DNA of 64,000 nt from an uncultured Gammaproteobacteria bacterium. GTDB lineage: Bacteria; Pseudomonadota; Gammaproteobacteria; Steroidobacterales; GCA-2729495. Positions 25,447 through 32,381 of the stretch are shown here, piece by piece. The notes under the pieces were generated by a model. The model did no database searches and was not told the origin of the DNA. It saw nothing but the letters and a program-made list of their open reading frames with translations. Each line of letters opens with the position of its first letter. The stretch's first letter is position 1. The stretch is taken from assembly GCA_937921935.1 (NCBI GenBank), contig CAKZWQ010000025.1:1-64000 (forward strand), written 5' to 3'. Made by a program: the position numbers and the translations under genes.

Positions 25447-26709
25447 TCACGGCTCGAAAGTCGAGACCAAAACCGGATCGCCGAAGGTCCCAGGGCTCCC
25501 TGGGTTCTGGAACAGCGCAAAGACTTCACCGTTCGACGTCGCGATGTCAGGCAAGACATCGCCGTTGAGATCCGCGACGGCCAATCCGTCGATGCCGCGC
25601 TTAGTGAAGAGTTGGCCGGGTGGTAGCCGGTAGACTGTGGGTTGACCAAATTCACCGGGTGTAGCCGTTTGCAGGAACACAGTGATCTCGCCGCCGCCGA
25701 ACACGACATCTTCACGCTGATCGCCGTTCAGGTCGGCGACGATCGGCGCCGCGGTCAGGTTGTTCGACGCTTTGAGTCTCGGTAAGCGCACCGCGAACGC
25801 GAGCGGAGCCTGAGAGCTTTGCAGAACCCGGTACCATACGTCCTCCAAATCGAACTGGTTGTCGGCCTCAATTCCGGCGGCGACTATATCTGGCCACCCA
25901 TCCTCGTTCAGGTCACCGGCGTTCATGGTCCAGCTTGTTGAATTGGTTAGGACCGTTTGCAGCAGATTAAAGACACCCGGGTTACCGGGCTCTTGGTCGT
26001 AGATCAGCACACTGTCCTTGGGATCGCTGACGGAGGTCGCTACTTCCAACACGCCGTCGGCGTCGAAATCCGCGAGCGCCAGGGTGGAAAAGGCGTCACC
26101 GATGGTGTTGCGCTGGTCGTATCCGCCGGTCGGCTGGCGCGGGTGCCACACGACGTTCTCAGAACCAGCGATCACAAGGTCGATGCGGCCGTCGAGGTTG
26201 ACGTCCCCGACGCCGATGCGGTGGGGCTCAAAGACCGTGGGATAGGCGACCGCACTACCAAGTTCACCGGTTGTCTGCCAGGCGTTCCCGAATACCTGCA
26301 AGCGATCCGACTCAAAGCGGTTGGTGACGATCACGTCCGGGAATGCGTCACCGTTCAGGTCTGCAAGTTCGAGCGCGTTTGGCAGGCCCGTCGCTACAGG
26401 GAAGCGCATGGGCTCCAGGAATGTCCCGGGGTTGCTCATATCCTGGAGTCGGACCGTGACGCTCCCGTCGGCCGGTACGATACCGCCGCATTCCTTTGCC
26501 GCCGGATCGGTCCCGTACACCAGGCGGCTGGAATACACGAGGTCGGTAAGCCCATCGCCGTCCATGTCGGCGGCATCTATACCCTTGAAAATCATGAAGT
26601 CGAGGTCAGGAGTCGGGTTTACGATCACGCAGCCGCCCCCCCCGCCGCCGGAACAGCCGGCGACTATCGCCGCGCCAAGCAGCGCGATCGCTGATCGGTG
26701 TATAGCCAT
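25447..26709 (-). CDS. FG-GAP/VCBS-repeat lipoprotein
   Basis: The ATG at 26709 is fixed by a ten-base Shine-Dalgarno match. The 420-residue protein has a lipobox (AAIVAGCSGG) followed by six glycines and CV. At least seven calcium-binding-type repeats follow, for example DMDGDGLTDLVYSS, DLNGDAFPDVIVTN, DVNLDGRIDLVIAG, DLNEDGWPDIVAAG and DLNGDVLPDIATSN. Such D-x-(D/N)-x-D-G repeats build integrin-alpha-like propellers at the cell surface. It is probably a lipid-anchored adhesion or binding protein. It converges on dctM and is the only minus-strand gene in the palindrome-rich segment. Confidence 0.88.
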   Translation of the reverse strand: MAIHRSAIALLGAAIVAGCSGGGGGGCVIVNPTPDLDFMIFKGIDAADMDGDGLTDLVYSSRLVYGTDPAAKECGGIVPADGSVTVRLQDMSNPGTFLEPMRFPVATGLPNALELADLNGDAFPDVIVTNRFESDRLQVFGNAWQTTGELGSAVAYPTVFEPHRIGVGDVNLDGRIDLVIAGSENVVWHPRQPTGGYDQRNTIGDAFSTLALADFDADGVLEVATSVSDPKDSVLIYDQEPGNPGVFNLLQTVLTNSTSWTMNAGDLNEDGWPDIVAAGIEADNQFDLEDVWYRVLQSSQAPLAFAVRLPRLKASNNLTAAPIVADLNGDQREDVVFGGGEITVFLQTATPGEFGQPTVYRLPPGQLFTKRGIDGLAVADLNGDVLPDIATSNGEVFALFQNPGSPGTFGDPVLVSTFEP

Positions 26710-26720
26710 GATCACCTCCT
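26710..26720 (-). promoter_or_regulatory. Extended Shine-Dalgarno deciding the FG-GAP start
   Basis: On the minus strand AGGAGGTGATC immediately precedes the ATG. It is complementary to the usual anti-Shine-Dalgarno tail of 16S rRNA over at least ten bases. It rules out the GTG six bases upstream as the start and predicts strong translation. Confidence 0.8.
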
Positions 26721-27033
26721 GAGCAGGCGATGACGATAGGCGCAGCCCATGCCAAATATATTAACTATACGCTTGTTGGAACCGCGCGAACGGAGATCTG
26801 CAGCATATACGTATGAGCAATGCCGTATCTAGCCGCAACTAGTTATTCGCCGGCCTCAATTAACAGTGCGCAAACCGCCGTGGCTCACAACAGTCTCGTT
26901 TTAAATAATTTTGCCAACTGCTTGGGATCGGCTATTGAGAATGTCATGCATTCAGAATCGTTGCAAAGTCCTTTCGAGCAGCGAGGAGATTTGTAGACGA
27001 CGAATTTGGACGAACGACAGCTCAGCCTGGTGG
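26721..27033. other. Intergenic stretch, no supported gene
   Basis: There is no convincing coding signal. The base composition is visibly more AT-rich than the flanking genes (for example ATATTAACTATACGC near 26757). Open frames here have no Shine-Dalgarno or family signature, and some run through the repeat at 27034-27083. The stretch may hold promoters for the FG-GAP gene. Confidence 0.5.
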
Positions 27034-27083
27034 CGGGTTTTTTTGCCCGGCGAATATCCGCTTTCGGCCGAAAGCAGACGTTC
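27034..27083. repeat. Dispersed palindrome, copy 2, with terminator-like block
   Basis: CGGGTTTTTTTGCCCGG is followed directly by the palindrome arms GAATATCCGCTTTCGG and CCGAAAGCAGACGTTC. The same composite of T-tract block plus palindrome recurs at 27568-27622 and 28964-29012. Confidence 0.85.
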
Positions 27084-27203
27084 AAGTGGATCCTTACCGT
27101 ATGTCCAAATAACCGCCTTTTCGCGGAGCTATAAGCAATTTCCACAGTTGCGCCCACGTCGGTTTCAGCAATAGTTGAACAAAGGTCCCGCAAGGTGGTT
27201 GTC

Positions 27204-27539
27204 ATGGCTTGCAGAAACGGCTTATTGCTGCTCGCGTGTCTTATTGCGGCATGTACGAGCTTCCAGTCGATAGATCAAGAATCCACGGCGGCTGCTGTGG
27301 CTGAACTGAAGGTTGGAGATACGCTAGAAGTTGTTACGCAAGACGGAGGTCAGCTACGCTTGACTATCGACACAATTACCGATCAAGAAGTAATCGGCAG
27401 CGGTCTGCGAGTTGCTAAGAGTGATATCCGCAGTGTCCGTAAAGATGAGATCGACGCCGGCAAGACGCTGATGACTGCCGTCACTGTATTCGGAGTAATA
27501 GCGTCAATCGGATTGCTGATCCTTGTGATGGCACTTTGA
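27204..27539 (+). CDS. Small lipoprotein with C-terminal membrane helix
   Basis: ATG 27204 has AAGG eight bases upstream. The 111-residue protein has a lipobox (LLACLIAACTS), then a compact beta-rich segment (VGDTLEVVTQDGGQLRLTID, followed by TITDQEVIGSGLRVAKSDI) and a C-terminal hydrophobic helix (VTVFGVIASIGLLILVMAL). The beta segment resembles small SH3-like lipoproteins of unknown function. It is flanked on both sides by the dispersed palindrome and closed by a terminator hairpin. It reads as a single-gene unit, more AT-rich than the core genes. Confidence 0.78.
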   Translation: MACRNGLLLLACLIAACTSFQSIDQESTAAAVAELKVGDTLEVVTQDGGQLRLTIDTITDQEVIGSGLRVAKSDIRSVRKDEIDAGKTLMTAVTVFGVIASIGLLILVMAL

Positions 27540-27554
27540 GCGACCCACAAGCCC

Positions 27555-27577
27555 CCCGGGCTTCGGGCCGGGTTTTT
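27555..27577 (+). terminator. Intrinsic terminator after small lipoprotein gene
   Basis: CCCGG-GCTTCGGG-CCGGG followed by TTTTT lies 15 bp after the stop at 27539. The stem is short but GC-only and contains a TTCG turn. The T tract belongs to the composite repeat that carries palindrome copy 3. Confidence 0.7.
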
Positions 27578-27622
27578 CTTGCCCGGTGAACGTCTGCTTT
27601 TGGCCGAAAGCGGACATGTTCA
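27568..27622. repeat. Dispersed palindrome, copy 3, with terminator-like block
   Basis: CCGGGTTTTTCTTGCCCGG runs into TGAACGTCTGCTTTTGGCC and GGCCGAAAGCGGACATGTTCA. The right arm has two extra bases (AT) relative to copy 7, so the arms are no longer of equal length. Confidence 0.85.
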
Positions 27623-27673
27623 CGTTGCGGTATCGTTAGAGTTCAAACAAGTACGCAATGCGTGAGGGCGGCA

Positions 27674-27895
27674 ATGGAAGTCTCGCTCTTCTGGCTTTTG
27701 ATGATTCTGATAGGGCTAGCCGGCTTGGGTTGGCGGGTCTTTTTGCTCACGGGGTGGCTGGACCGCAAAGAGCAGGAACGAATCGACTCGGAGCATCGGC
27801 AAAAGGCTCGGCAACTTCGTCAGCGCGGCGAGAAACCTAACCGCCTAAGCCGGACTGAATCCGGTGCCTCAACGAAGCCGGACGCGGATCCCTGA
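27674..27895 (+). CDS. Small single-pass membrane protein
   Basis: ATG 27674 has GAGG about six bases upstream. The 73-residue protein has one transmembrane helix (LFWLLMILIGLAGLGWRVFL) followed by a highly charged cytoplasmic-type tail (DRKEQERIDSEHRQKARQL). No family is recognised. It is bounded by palindrome copies 3 and 4. A +1-frame start at 27658 gives a shorter, less membrane-like product and is less likely. Confidence 0.6.
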   Translation: MEVSLFWLLMILIGLAGLGWRVFLLTGWLDRKEQERIDSEHRQKARQLRQRGEKPNRLSRTESGASTKPDADP

Positions 27896-27909
27896 TCCCC
27901 CTGGCAGAA

Positions 27910-27940
27910 GCGTCCGCTTTTGGCCGAAAGCGGACGTTCA
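27910..27940. repeat. Dispersed palindrome, copy 4
   Basis: GCGTCCGCTTTTGGCC and GGCCGAAAGCGGACGTTCA form the palindrome 15 bp after the stop of the small membrane protein gene. Confidence 0.85.
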
Positions 27941-28313
27941 GGCACTGCCAGGGCGGGACAAATTGTAGACCGAGTCTAAAGGCCTGCTTTCGACCCAAAG
28001 CGGACATTCAGCTAAATCGTAAACCTAGCCAAAAAGGCGGCTCGGCTTTCCCAAATCTGTTGGATGCAGATATCTGTAATCCCGCATTGGGATTATGTAA
28101 ATGGAATTACCGGCACGGCAGGCGTAGATTCCAGAATTAAGACCGGTCCCGATGACGCCACCTTCGGACTTGTCGTTCTGAAACAGCAGGTATCGGACAG
28201 GCACTCATTGCCTGTTTGTCGCCCGGGCAGTTTCTCCCGGTCGCCTGATAACTGACTGAGCCCAGGCCAGCCTGTTTGTGGCTGTATTGAAAAATAAAAG
28301 GGGAGATCGACAA
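27941..28313. other. Intergenic stretch with hairpins upstream of the PEP-CTERM-like gene
   Basis: No gene is supported. Besides palindrome copy 5 (27981-28010), two perfect 7-bp hairpins are present: TAATCCC-GCATT-GGGATTA at 28077-28095 and ACAGGCA-CTCAT-TGCCTGT at 28197-28215. Either could be a regulator-binding site for the gene at 28314. I could not fit a sigma-54 -24/-12 promoter at the correct spacing. Confidence 0.5.
27981..28010. repeat. Dispersed palindrome, copy 5 (decayed left arm)
   Basis: GGCCTGCTTTCGACCC is followed by AAAGCGGACATTCA. The right arm is intact and the left arm is partly lost. It follows copy 4 by 41 bp with no gene between. Confidence 0.7.
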
Positions 28314-28925
28314 ATGTTTCACTCGAAAAAAACTGCTCTGTCATTGATGCTGCTATTTATCCTGCCCGGCACAAGCTTTGCGGCGTCTGTGTTTATTAAT
28401 TTCGATAGCTTCAGTTTGGGCGGAAAAAGCACCGGAACCGTATTGGGTACTATCGACGGCTTGCAGGTCAGCATTGCCCAGGGCAACGCCGGTAATCCCC
28501 GCAATGGCGGTACCATCCTCGACAACGGCGATATCGATATTGGCGGTGGGTTTGACGGCCACTATTTGACGTCGAATCTTGTCGATAATAACGGTCGCGT
28601 GGACCTGGAGTTCAGTGTGCCGATTGTTGGCACCATTTCGTTTTGGGCAGATTATGCAGACTCGGGCACCATAGATTTCCAGGTGGTTGCGCTGTCTTTG
28701 ACTGCGGATCCTGTCCAAATTTGCTCCGAAAATGATGATGGGGCTACCAAATTCATCGAGTGCAGTATAGCAACGCCAACAACAACCCTGCGGTTCCGGG
28801 ACAACACGGGAAACCCCGTGCAGATAGACAATCTCACGGTGAACACCGTGCCGATACCGCCCGCGGCATGGTTGTTTGGCTCTGCCCTCGGCCTGCTGGG
28901 CTGGATGCGGCGTAAGACCGGCTAA
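28314..28925 (+). CDS. Exported protein with PEP-CTERM-like (VPxPA) sorting tail
   Basis: ATG 28314 has GGGGAG eight bases upstream and opens a signal peptide (ALSLMLLFILPGTSFAAS). The 203-residue protein is beta-rich, with FDGHYLTSNLVDNNGRVDLE typical of secreted sandwich domains. It ends with VPIPPAAWLFGSALGLLGW and MRRKTG: a proline/alanine motif, a transmembrane helix and a basic end. This is the tripartite PEP-CTERM/VPxPA signal that exosortases recognise. It should be processed at the membrane and displayed or released outside. No exosortase gene is in the window. A terminator hairpin and a palindrome follow. Confidence 0.87.
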   Translation: MFHSKKTALSLMLLFILPGTSFAASVFINFDSFSLGGKSTGTVLGTIDGLQVSIAQGNAGNPRNGGTILDNGDIDIGGGFDGHYLTSNLVDNNGRVDLEFSVPIVGTISFWADYADSGTIDFQVVALSLTADPVQICSENDDGATKFIECSIATPTTTLRFRDNTGNPVQIDNLTVNTVPIPPAAWLFGSALGLLGWMRRKTG

Positions 28926-28951
28926 AGCAAGAATTCTGGGAGGATGGAATT

Positions 28952-28974
28952 ACCCGGCCCCGTGCCGGGTTTTT
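28952..28974 (+). terminator. Intrinsic terminator after the PEP-CTERM-like gene
   Basis: ACCCGGC-CCCGT-GCCGGGT followed by TTTT is a perfect 7-bp stem with a T tract, 26 bp after the stop at 28925. It merges into the composite repeat that carries palindrome copy 6. Confidence 0.8.
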
Positions 28975-29012
28975 CTTGTCCGGCGAATGTCTGCTTCTGG
29001 CCGAAAGCGGAC
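28964..29012. repeat. Dispersed palindrome, copy 6, with terminator-like block
   Basis: GCCGGGTTTTTCTTGTCCGG leads into GAATGTCTGCTTCTGG and CCGAAAGCGGAC. The outer part of the right arm is diverged. This is the third occurrence of the joined T-tract block plus palindrome. Confidence 0.8.
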
Positions 29013-29071
29013 CTCGCCTTGGGGAGGTAAAATCGCTAATAACTGAGGTCAATCAATCTACGCCATTCGAA

Positions 29072-29656
29072 ATGTCTCGGAGTTTCAGGACCCAGAAACG
29101 CTCGCGCTTGGCTGACAGACGCCTCAAGCGGGATGTGTACGGCAATGTCCGTCTGCCGCGCATAATTGAGCGACGACCTCTACAGGGAGACTCGCATCCC
29201 CTGGATAAACCCATGGTTCGGGGCATCCTGAAACGTCTGCCCATTGAGTATCTGTATGGTTTGAGGCGTGTCGAGCTGCGAGCCAGGGAGGAAGAAGTAG
29301 GCTGCCCGTATGCATGGTATATCCCAGATGAGAGGGCAATTATTCTGTTTTCGCTGCCAATGGAGTGGGAACTGGGATTCGGCGTCGATCTGATCGATAT
29401 GCGAGACATATTCCACGCCGAGGTTTCTGAACTCGACGGACGATGGTTTATCCGATGGCCTGATCCAGAGTTGCGGGCAATGTGGTTCTATGCAGCAGTT
29501 TTCGGCCACGAGCTAGGCCACCACCATCGGAACCAGTATCGTTTCCGTAATAAGGCGGCAAGCCGCGTTGAGGAAGAGGACTTGGCCGATATCCATGGAT
29601 GGCGATTATGGAGGCGCTTGGTCCAGGATTTTCATGCTCGGCGCAGGCGTCAATGA
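29072..29656 (+). CDS. HExxH zincin-like metallopeptidase-domain protein
   Basis: This 194-residue soluble protein has no signal peptide. A basic N-terminus (SFRTQKRSRLADRRLKRD) is followed by an alpha/beta region, then HELGHHHRNQ at 146-155 and an acidic EEEDLADIHGW about 18 residues later that could supply the third zinc ligand. The pattern is that of a gluzincin/zincin fold, but no named family is recognised. ATG 29072 lacks a clear Shine-Dalgarno. An in-frame extension would start inside palindrome copy 6 and is discounted. It lies between copies 6 and 7 and could be a protease or a decayed homologue. Confidence 0.7.
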   Translation: MSRSFRTQKRSRLADRRLKRDVYGNVRLPRIIERRPLQGDSHPLDKPMVRGILKRLPIEYLYGLRRVELRAREEEVGCPYAWYIPDERAIILFSLPMEWELGFGVDLIDMRDIFHAEVSELDGRWFIRWPDPELRAMWFYAAVFGHELGHHHRNQYRFRNKAASRVEEEDLADIHGWRLWRRLVQDFHARRRRQ

Positions 29657-29663
29657 CCAAATG

Positions 29664-29697
29664 TGAACGTCCGCTTTGGGCCGAAAGCGGACGTTCA
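29664..29697. repeat. Dispersed palindrome, copy 7 (best-preserved)
   Basis: TGAACGTCCGCTTTGGGCC and AAGCGGACGTTCA form arms that match perfectly over the outer 15 bases (TGAACGTCCGCTTTG-type against its complement, with one central change). It begins 7 bp after the stop of the metallopeptidase-like gene. Confidence 0.9.
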
Positions 29698-29764
29698 GAT
29701 ACCACTTAATGGGATTTCTCCCCGGTGTACAAACCTGTCGCCAGGTGTTTAGCTTTTGAGACCG

Positions 29765-30322
29765 ATGGCTGTGAGGAAGGCAGTGCGACACTTGACGATT
29801 GCCCAGCTGGAATCTGGGCTGGCTGAAGTGCGCCGGTCGCCTAAGGGCCAGGGCGTGTTGGAGATGATTGTGCGCAGGCCGCAGACCGGCAATAGAGAAC
29901 TTCTGGATGAAGCAACGCTCAGCCTGGAGTCAGGCCTGGTTGGTGACAACTGGCGTGCCCGGACCGCTGGTCCGGCACCCGCGCATCCTGACAGGCAGCT
30001 TGCCATCATGAACGCACGCGCAGCGATGCTTGTTGCTAACACCAAGGACCGATGGCAGCTAGCCGGCGATCAACTGTATATCGACCTGGACCTGAGCCCA
30101 GGCCATCTGCCTCCAGGGACACGGCTGTCGATCGGGTCGGCGATCGTCGAAGTCACCGGAGAGCCGCATCTCGGCTGCAAGAAGTTCATCGAACGATTTG
30201 GCAAAGATGCCATGCGATTCGTAAATTCTCCCGTTGGGAAAAGCCTCAATCTGCGAGGGCTATTTGCCCGCGTTATCGAGCCCGGCGTCGTCCAGCTCGG
30301 GAGTATTGTGAGTCGGGCCTGA
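29765..30322 (+). CDS. MOSC-domain protein
   Basis: This 185-residue protein has an N-terminal helical part and a beta-rich MOSC core. The core shows LSLESGLVGDNWRARTAG, DRQLAIMNARAAML, GDQLYIDLDLSP, and the conserved cysteine in EPHLGCKKF (about residue 139). MOSC domains carry sulfur or molybdenum-cofactor chemistry; stand-alone members often act in sulfur transfer or reduction. The start is uncertain: ATG 29765 is used, and TTG 29756 is also possible. Neither has a strong Shine-Dalgarno. It lies between palindrome copies 7 and 8. Confidence 0.84.
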   Translation: MAVRKAVRHLTIAQLESGLAEVRRSPKGQGVLEMIVRRPQTGNRELLDEATLSLESGLVGDNWRARTAGPAPAHPDRQLAIMNARAAMLVANTKDRWQLAGDQLYIDLDLSPGHLPPGTRLSIGSAIVEVTGEPHLGCKKFIERFGKDAMRFVNSPVGKSLNLRGLFARVIEPGVVQLGSIVSRA

Positions 30323-30352
30323 ATATCCGCTGTTGGCCGAAAGCGGTCATTC
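30320..30352. repeat. Dispersed palindrome, copy 8
   Basis: TGAATATCCGCTGTTGGCC and GGCCGAAAGCGGTCATTC form the last recognised copy. It begins inside the stop codon of the MOSC gene and marks the right limit of the palindrome-rich region. Confidence 0.8.
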
Positions 30353-30487
30353 GACGCAGCGACGGCACTTAAGTTTTTTTACGCTCAAGGCTTAGGCTAC
30401 AGGCCATCAGTTATAGAGTCCGACGAAACCTTTATGAATAATTTGTTGCACGGCCAGCGTTGAGGAAACCGGCCGGCCACGGCGAAT

Positions 30488-30820
30488 CTAGCCGCGGCAG
30501 ATGCAGTCGCTGACCAGCCCCTGCAGCAAGGCGGGCGAATCCCAAACCTCGGGCACCAGGTTGTGGTACAGCCAGCCCATGAGTTCACCCCGCTCGAAAC
30601 CGGGATGATGGAAAGGCAGGAACTCCTGAAGGCGTGCCGAGATTCGAGCCGGTTCCGGCGGACGGGCATCCTGACCGGTCTCCCAGGCATAGGCCATGAT
30701 GGCCTCCAGCACGGGACGAGCGCGCTCGGTGGTCCGCAAGGGCAGGGGCAGTGCCCGCAGCCGGGCTAACGCCTGGTGTGCCCGGTAGCCGCGCAGGGAA
30801 GTTGTCGTGCCGTCACTCAT
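30488..30820 (-). CDS. Hypothetical small protein coupled to propeller gene
   Basis: Starting at 30820 gives 110 residues. Its ATG overlaps the stop of the upstream propeller gene by 8 bp (ATGAGTGA), indicating translational coupling. The protein is helical and rich in Arg, Leu and Ala (RAHQALARLRALPLPLRTTE), ending VSDCICRG. No signal peptide, transmembrane segment or family motif is seen. The only clue to its role is the shared transcript with the SMP-30/NHL-like protein. Confidence 0.68.
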   Translation of the reverse strand: MSDGTTTSLRGYRAHQALARLRALPLPLRTTERARPVLEAIMAYAWETGQDARPPEPARISARLQEFLPFHHPGFERGELMGWLYHNLVPEVWDSPALLQGLVSDCICRG

Positions 30821-31751
30821 GACCGGCATATTGTGCCAGACCGGCGATGCACTTCGGGGCAATGCTTACCCTTGCCGTGACGGCCCCGCTCCCCAGGTCC
30901 AGGCGGACCACTTCGCCGGTGAACCAGTTGGCCACATAGGCCAGCTCTGGCGTGGCTGTGCCAATGACAGACCAGCCGAATTCCTCAAGAGGATAACTGC
31001 GCAGCACCTGGCCCGTTGTGTCCAGCCGGTCAACCCGATCGCCCCGACAAACCAGCAGGCTTTGATCGGTATCCGCTACCAGGTCGAAGAACATCTGCCG
31101 CTGGCCGTCCGGAAAACTCTGCAGGTCGGGTAGCTGTTCGCCCGTCTGCAAATCAAAACGCATTAGTCGCGGCCCGGTCTCGGATACATAGATCAGCGTC
31201 CGCTGATCCGCGGCCAGCACCGAGTGAGTGATCGCCATGCTGCCGCTCATGCCACCGTGATAATCCGGATGCCAGCTTTGCAGTAACTCGCCCGCGGGTG
31301 AATAACAATAGACGCCGGCTTCGCCAAGCAGGCTATCGTGTCCCGGCAAGGGCCGATGCCGGGTTGTAAGGGGCTCGGGCTGATGATCACCCCCCAGGGA
31401 CTCGGTAAACCACAGATTGCCGTCTGCGGTGAAATGCACGAGGGAAAACGCGCGCTCGGCAAAGCGGCGATTCGGGCGCTGCAGCCCGTCGGGTCCCACG
31501 TTAATCACCAGCCAGGACCAGGGATCAAACGCCCACAGCTCACCCGTGGGTGCGAAAGTCAGTCCATACACCAGGTGCGTGGTGCCCTCTACCCACAGCA
31601 CGCCGCGAGGATTGAGGTCCGCATCGAACTGCAGGATGCGCCCCCGGCCGGCGTGATCATCATCCGGATCGTTCAGAAAAGTGGCGCCGACAAATACATC
31701 ACCGATGGCGAAAGGTTGCAGGGTGGATTCACCGGGGGAATTCTGGGACAT
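30813..31751 (-). CDS. NHL/SMP-30-like beta-propeller protein
   Basis: This 312-residue protein without an evident signal peptide is built of repeated four-strand units: GRILQFDADLNPRGVLWVEG, YGLTFAPTGELWAFDPWS, VHFTADGNLWFTES and RLMRFDLQTGEQLP. These are typical of six-bladed NHL or gluconolactonase-like propellers. Without visible metal-ligand motifs, catalysis cannot be claimed. It lies head-to-head with the BamE-like lipoprotein gene across 190 bp and is followed by a coupled small gene. Confidence 0.75.
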   Translation of the reverse strand: MSQNSPGESTLQPFAIGDVFVGATFLNDPDDDHAGRGRILQFDADLNPRGVLWVEGTTHLVYGLTFAPTGELWAFDPWSWLVINVGPDGLQRPNRRFAERAFSLVHFTADGNLWFTESLGGDHQPEPLTTRHRPLPGHDSLLGEAGVYCYSPAGELLQSWHPDYHGGMSGSMAITHSVLAADQRTLIYVSETGPRLMRFDLQTGEQLPDLQSFPDGQRQMFFDLVADTDQSLLVCRGDRVDRLDTTGQVLRSYPLEEFGWSVIGTATPELAYVANWFTGEVVRLDLGSGAVTARVSIAPKCIAGLAQYAGHE

Positions 31752-31943
31752 AGGGCGACTGATTACCTGTGCTGATCAGGGGGTAGAAAAACAGTCTAAA
31801 CGACCAGCAAGGCGCCAGAGCAAATACGATTAATCGTTTATTTTTCATGGGCTTAATCGCTTTCAAGGTTGAAAACACCTATAGACCTCCCCACGCTTAT
31901 AGCGCATGTTTTTCTTATAGACAGATGAATAGGGATACACGCT

Positions 31944-32381
31944 ATGTACCAACTTATTCGTACGGGACTCGGGACGATTCTGGTTGTTACTGCACTGGGT
32001 GGCTGCGCCGCCAGTTCTCACGTTGACGATGTTCGGGCGGAAGACACCGATCGCGTCACGGTGGGCACGGTGCAGAAGGAAATCACCATCGGCATGCCTG
32101 CCGACCAAGTTGCCACAGTTCTCGGTTCACCCAATATCGTGACCTCCGACGATCAGCGTCGTGAGACCTGGATCTACGACAAGATATCCACCGAGGTCGC
32201 CTACTCCCGCAGTAGCGGCACGATCATCGGACTGATATTCGGTAGCTCGGGCGGTGGTCTGGGTGCCGGCAGCAAGAGCGCCGGTGCTGAAAGCACATCA
32301 CAGCGAACCCTGACGGTCATCATCAAGTTCGATGAAGAGGACCGGGTCCGCGACTTCAGCTACCACACCTCAAGATTTTGA
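31944..32381 (+). CDS. BamE/SmpA-like lipoprotein
   Basis: This 145-residue protein has a lipobox (LVVTALGGCAAS). The domain that follows has the SmpA/OmlA pattern: KEITIGMPADQVATVLGSP, then ETWIYDKISTEV and VIIKFDEEDRVRDFSY. A Ser/Gly-rich insert (GSSGGGLGAGSKSAGAES) interrupts it. True BamE is usually ~110 residues, so this may be a variant with a different partner. Its stop overlaps the next lipoprotein gene by four bases if the TTG start there is used. Confidence 0.82.
   Translation: MYQLIRTGLGTILVVTALGGCAASSHVDDVRAEDTDRVTVGTVQKEITIGMPADQVATVLGSPNIVTSDDQRRETWIYDKISTEVAYSRSSGTIIGLIFGSSGGGLGAGSKSAGAESTSQRTLTVIIKFDEEDRVRDFSYHTSRF

Noticed and set aside
26885-27205. Minus-strand 106-residue open frame
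   Set aside because: It runs through palindrome copy 2 (FRPKADI translation), has no Shine-Dalgarno and no family pattern, and overlaps the promoter side of the lipoprotein gene.
28141-28255. Sigma-54 promoter upstream of the PEP-CTERM-like gene
   Set aside because: AGGCACTCATTGC looks similar, but the GG and GC elements are two bases too close for a -24/-12 promoter.
25301-30352. Canonical integron attC sites in the palindromes
   Set aside because: The palindromes are only 30-36 bp, and their ends (TGAAC/GTTCA) do not fit RYYYAAC/GTTRRRY core sites. No integrase gene is in the window, so I report only a cassette-like layout.
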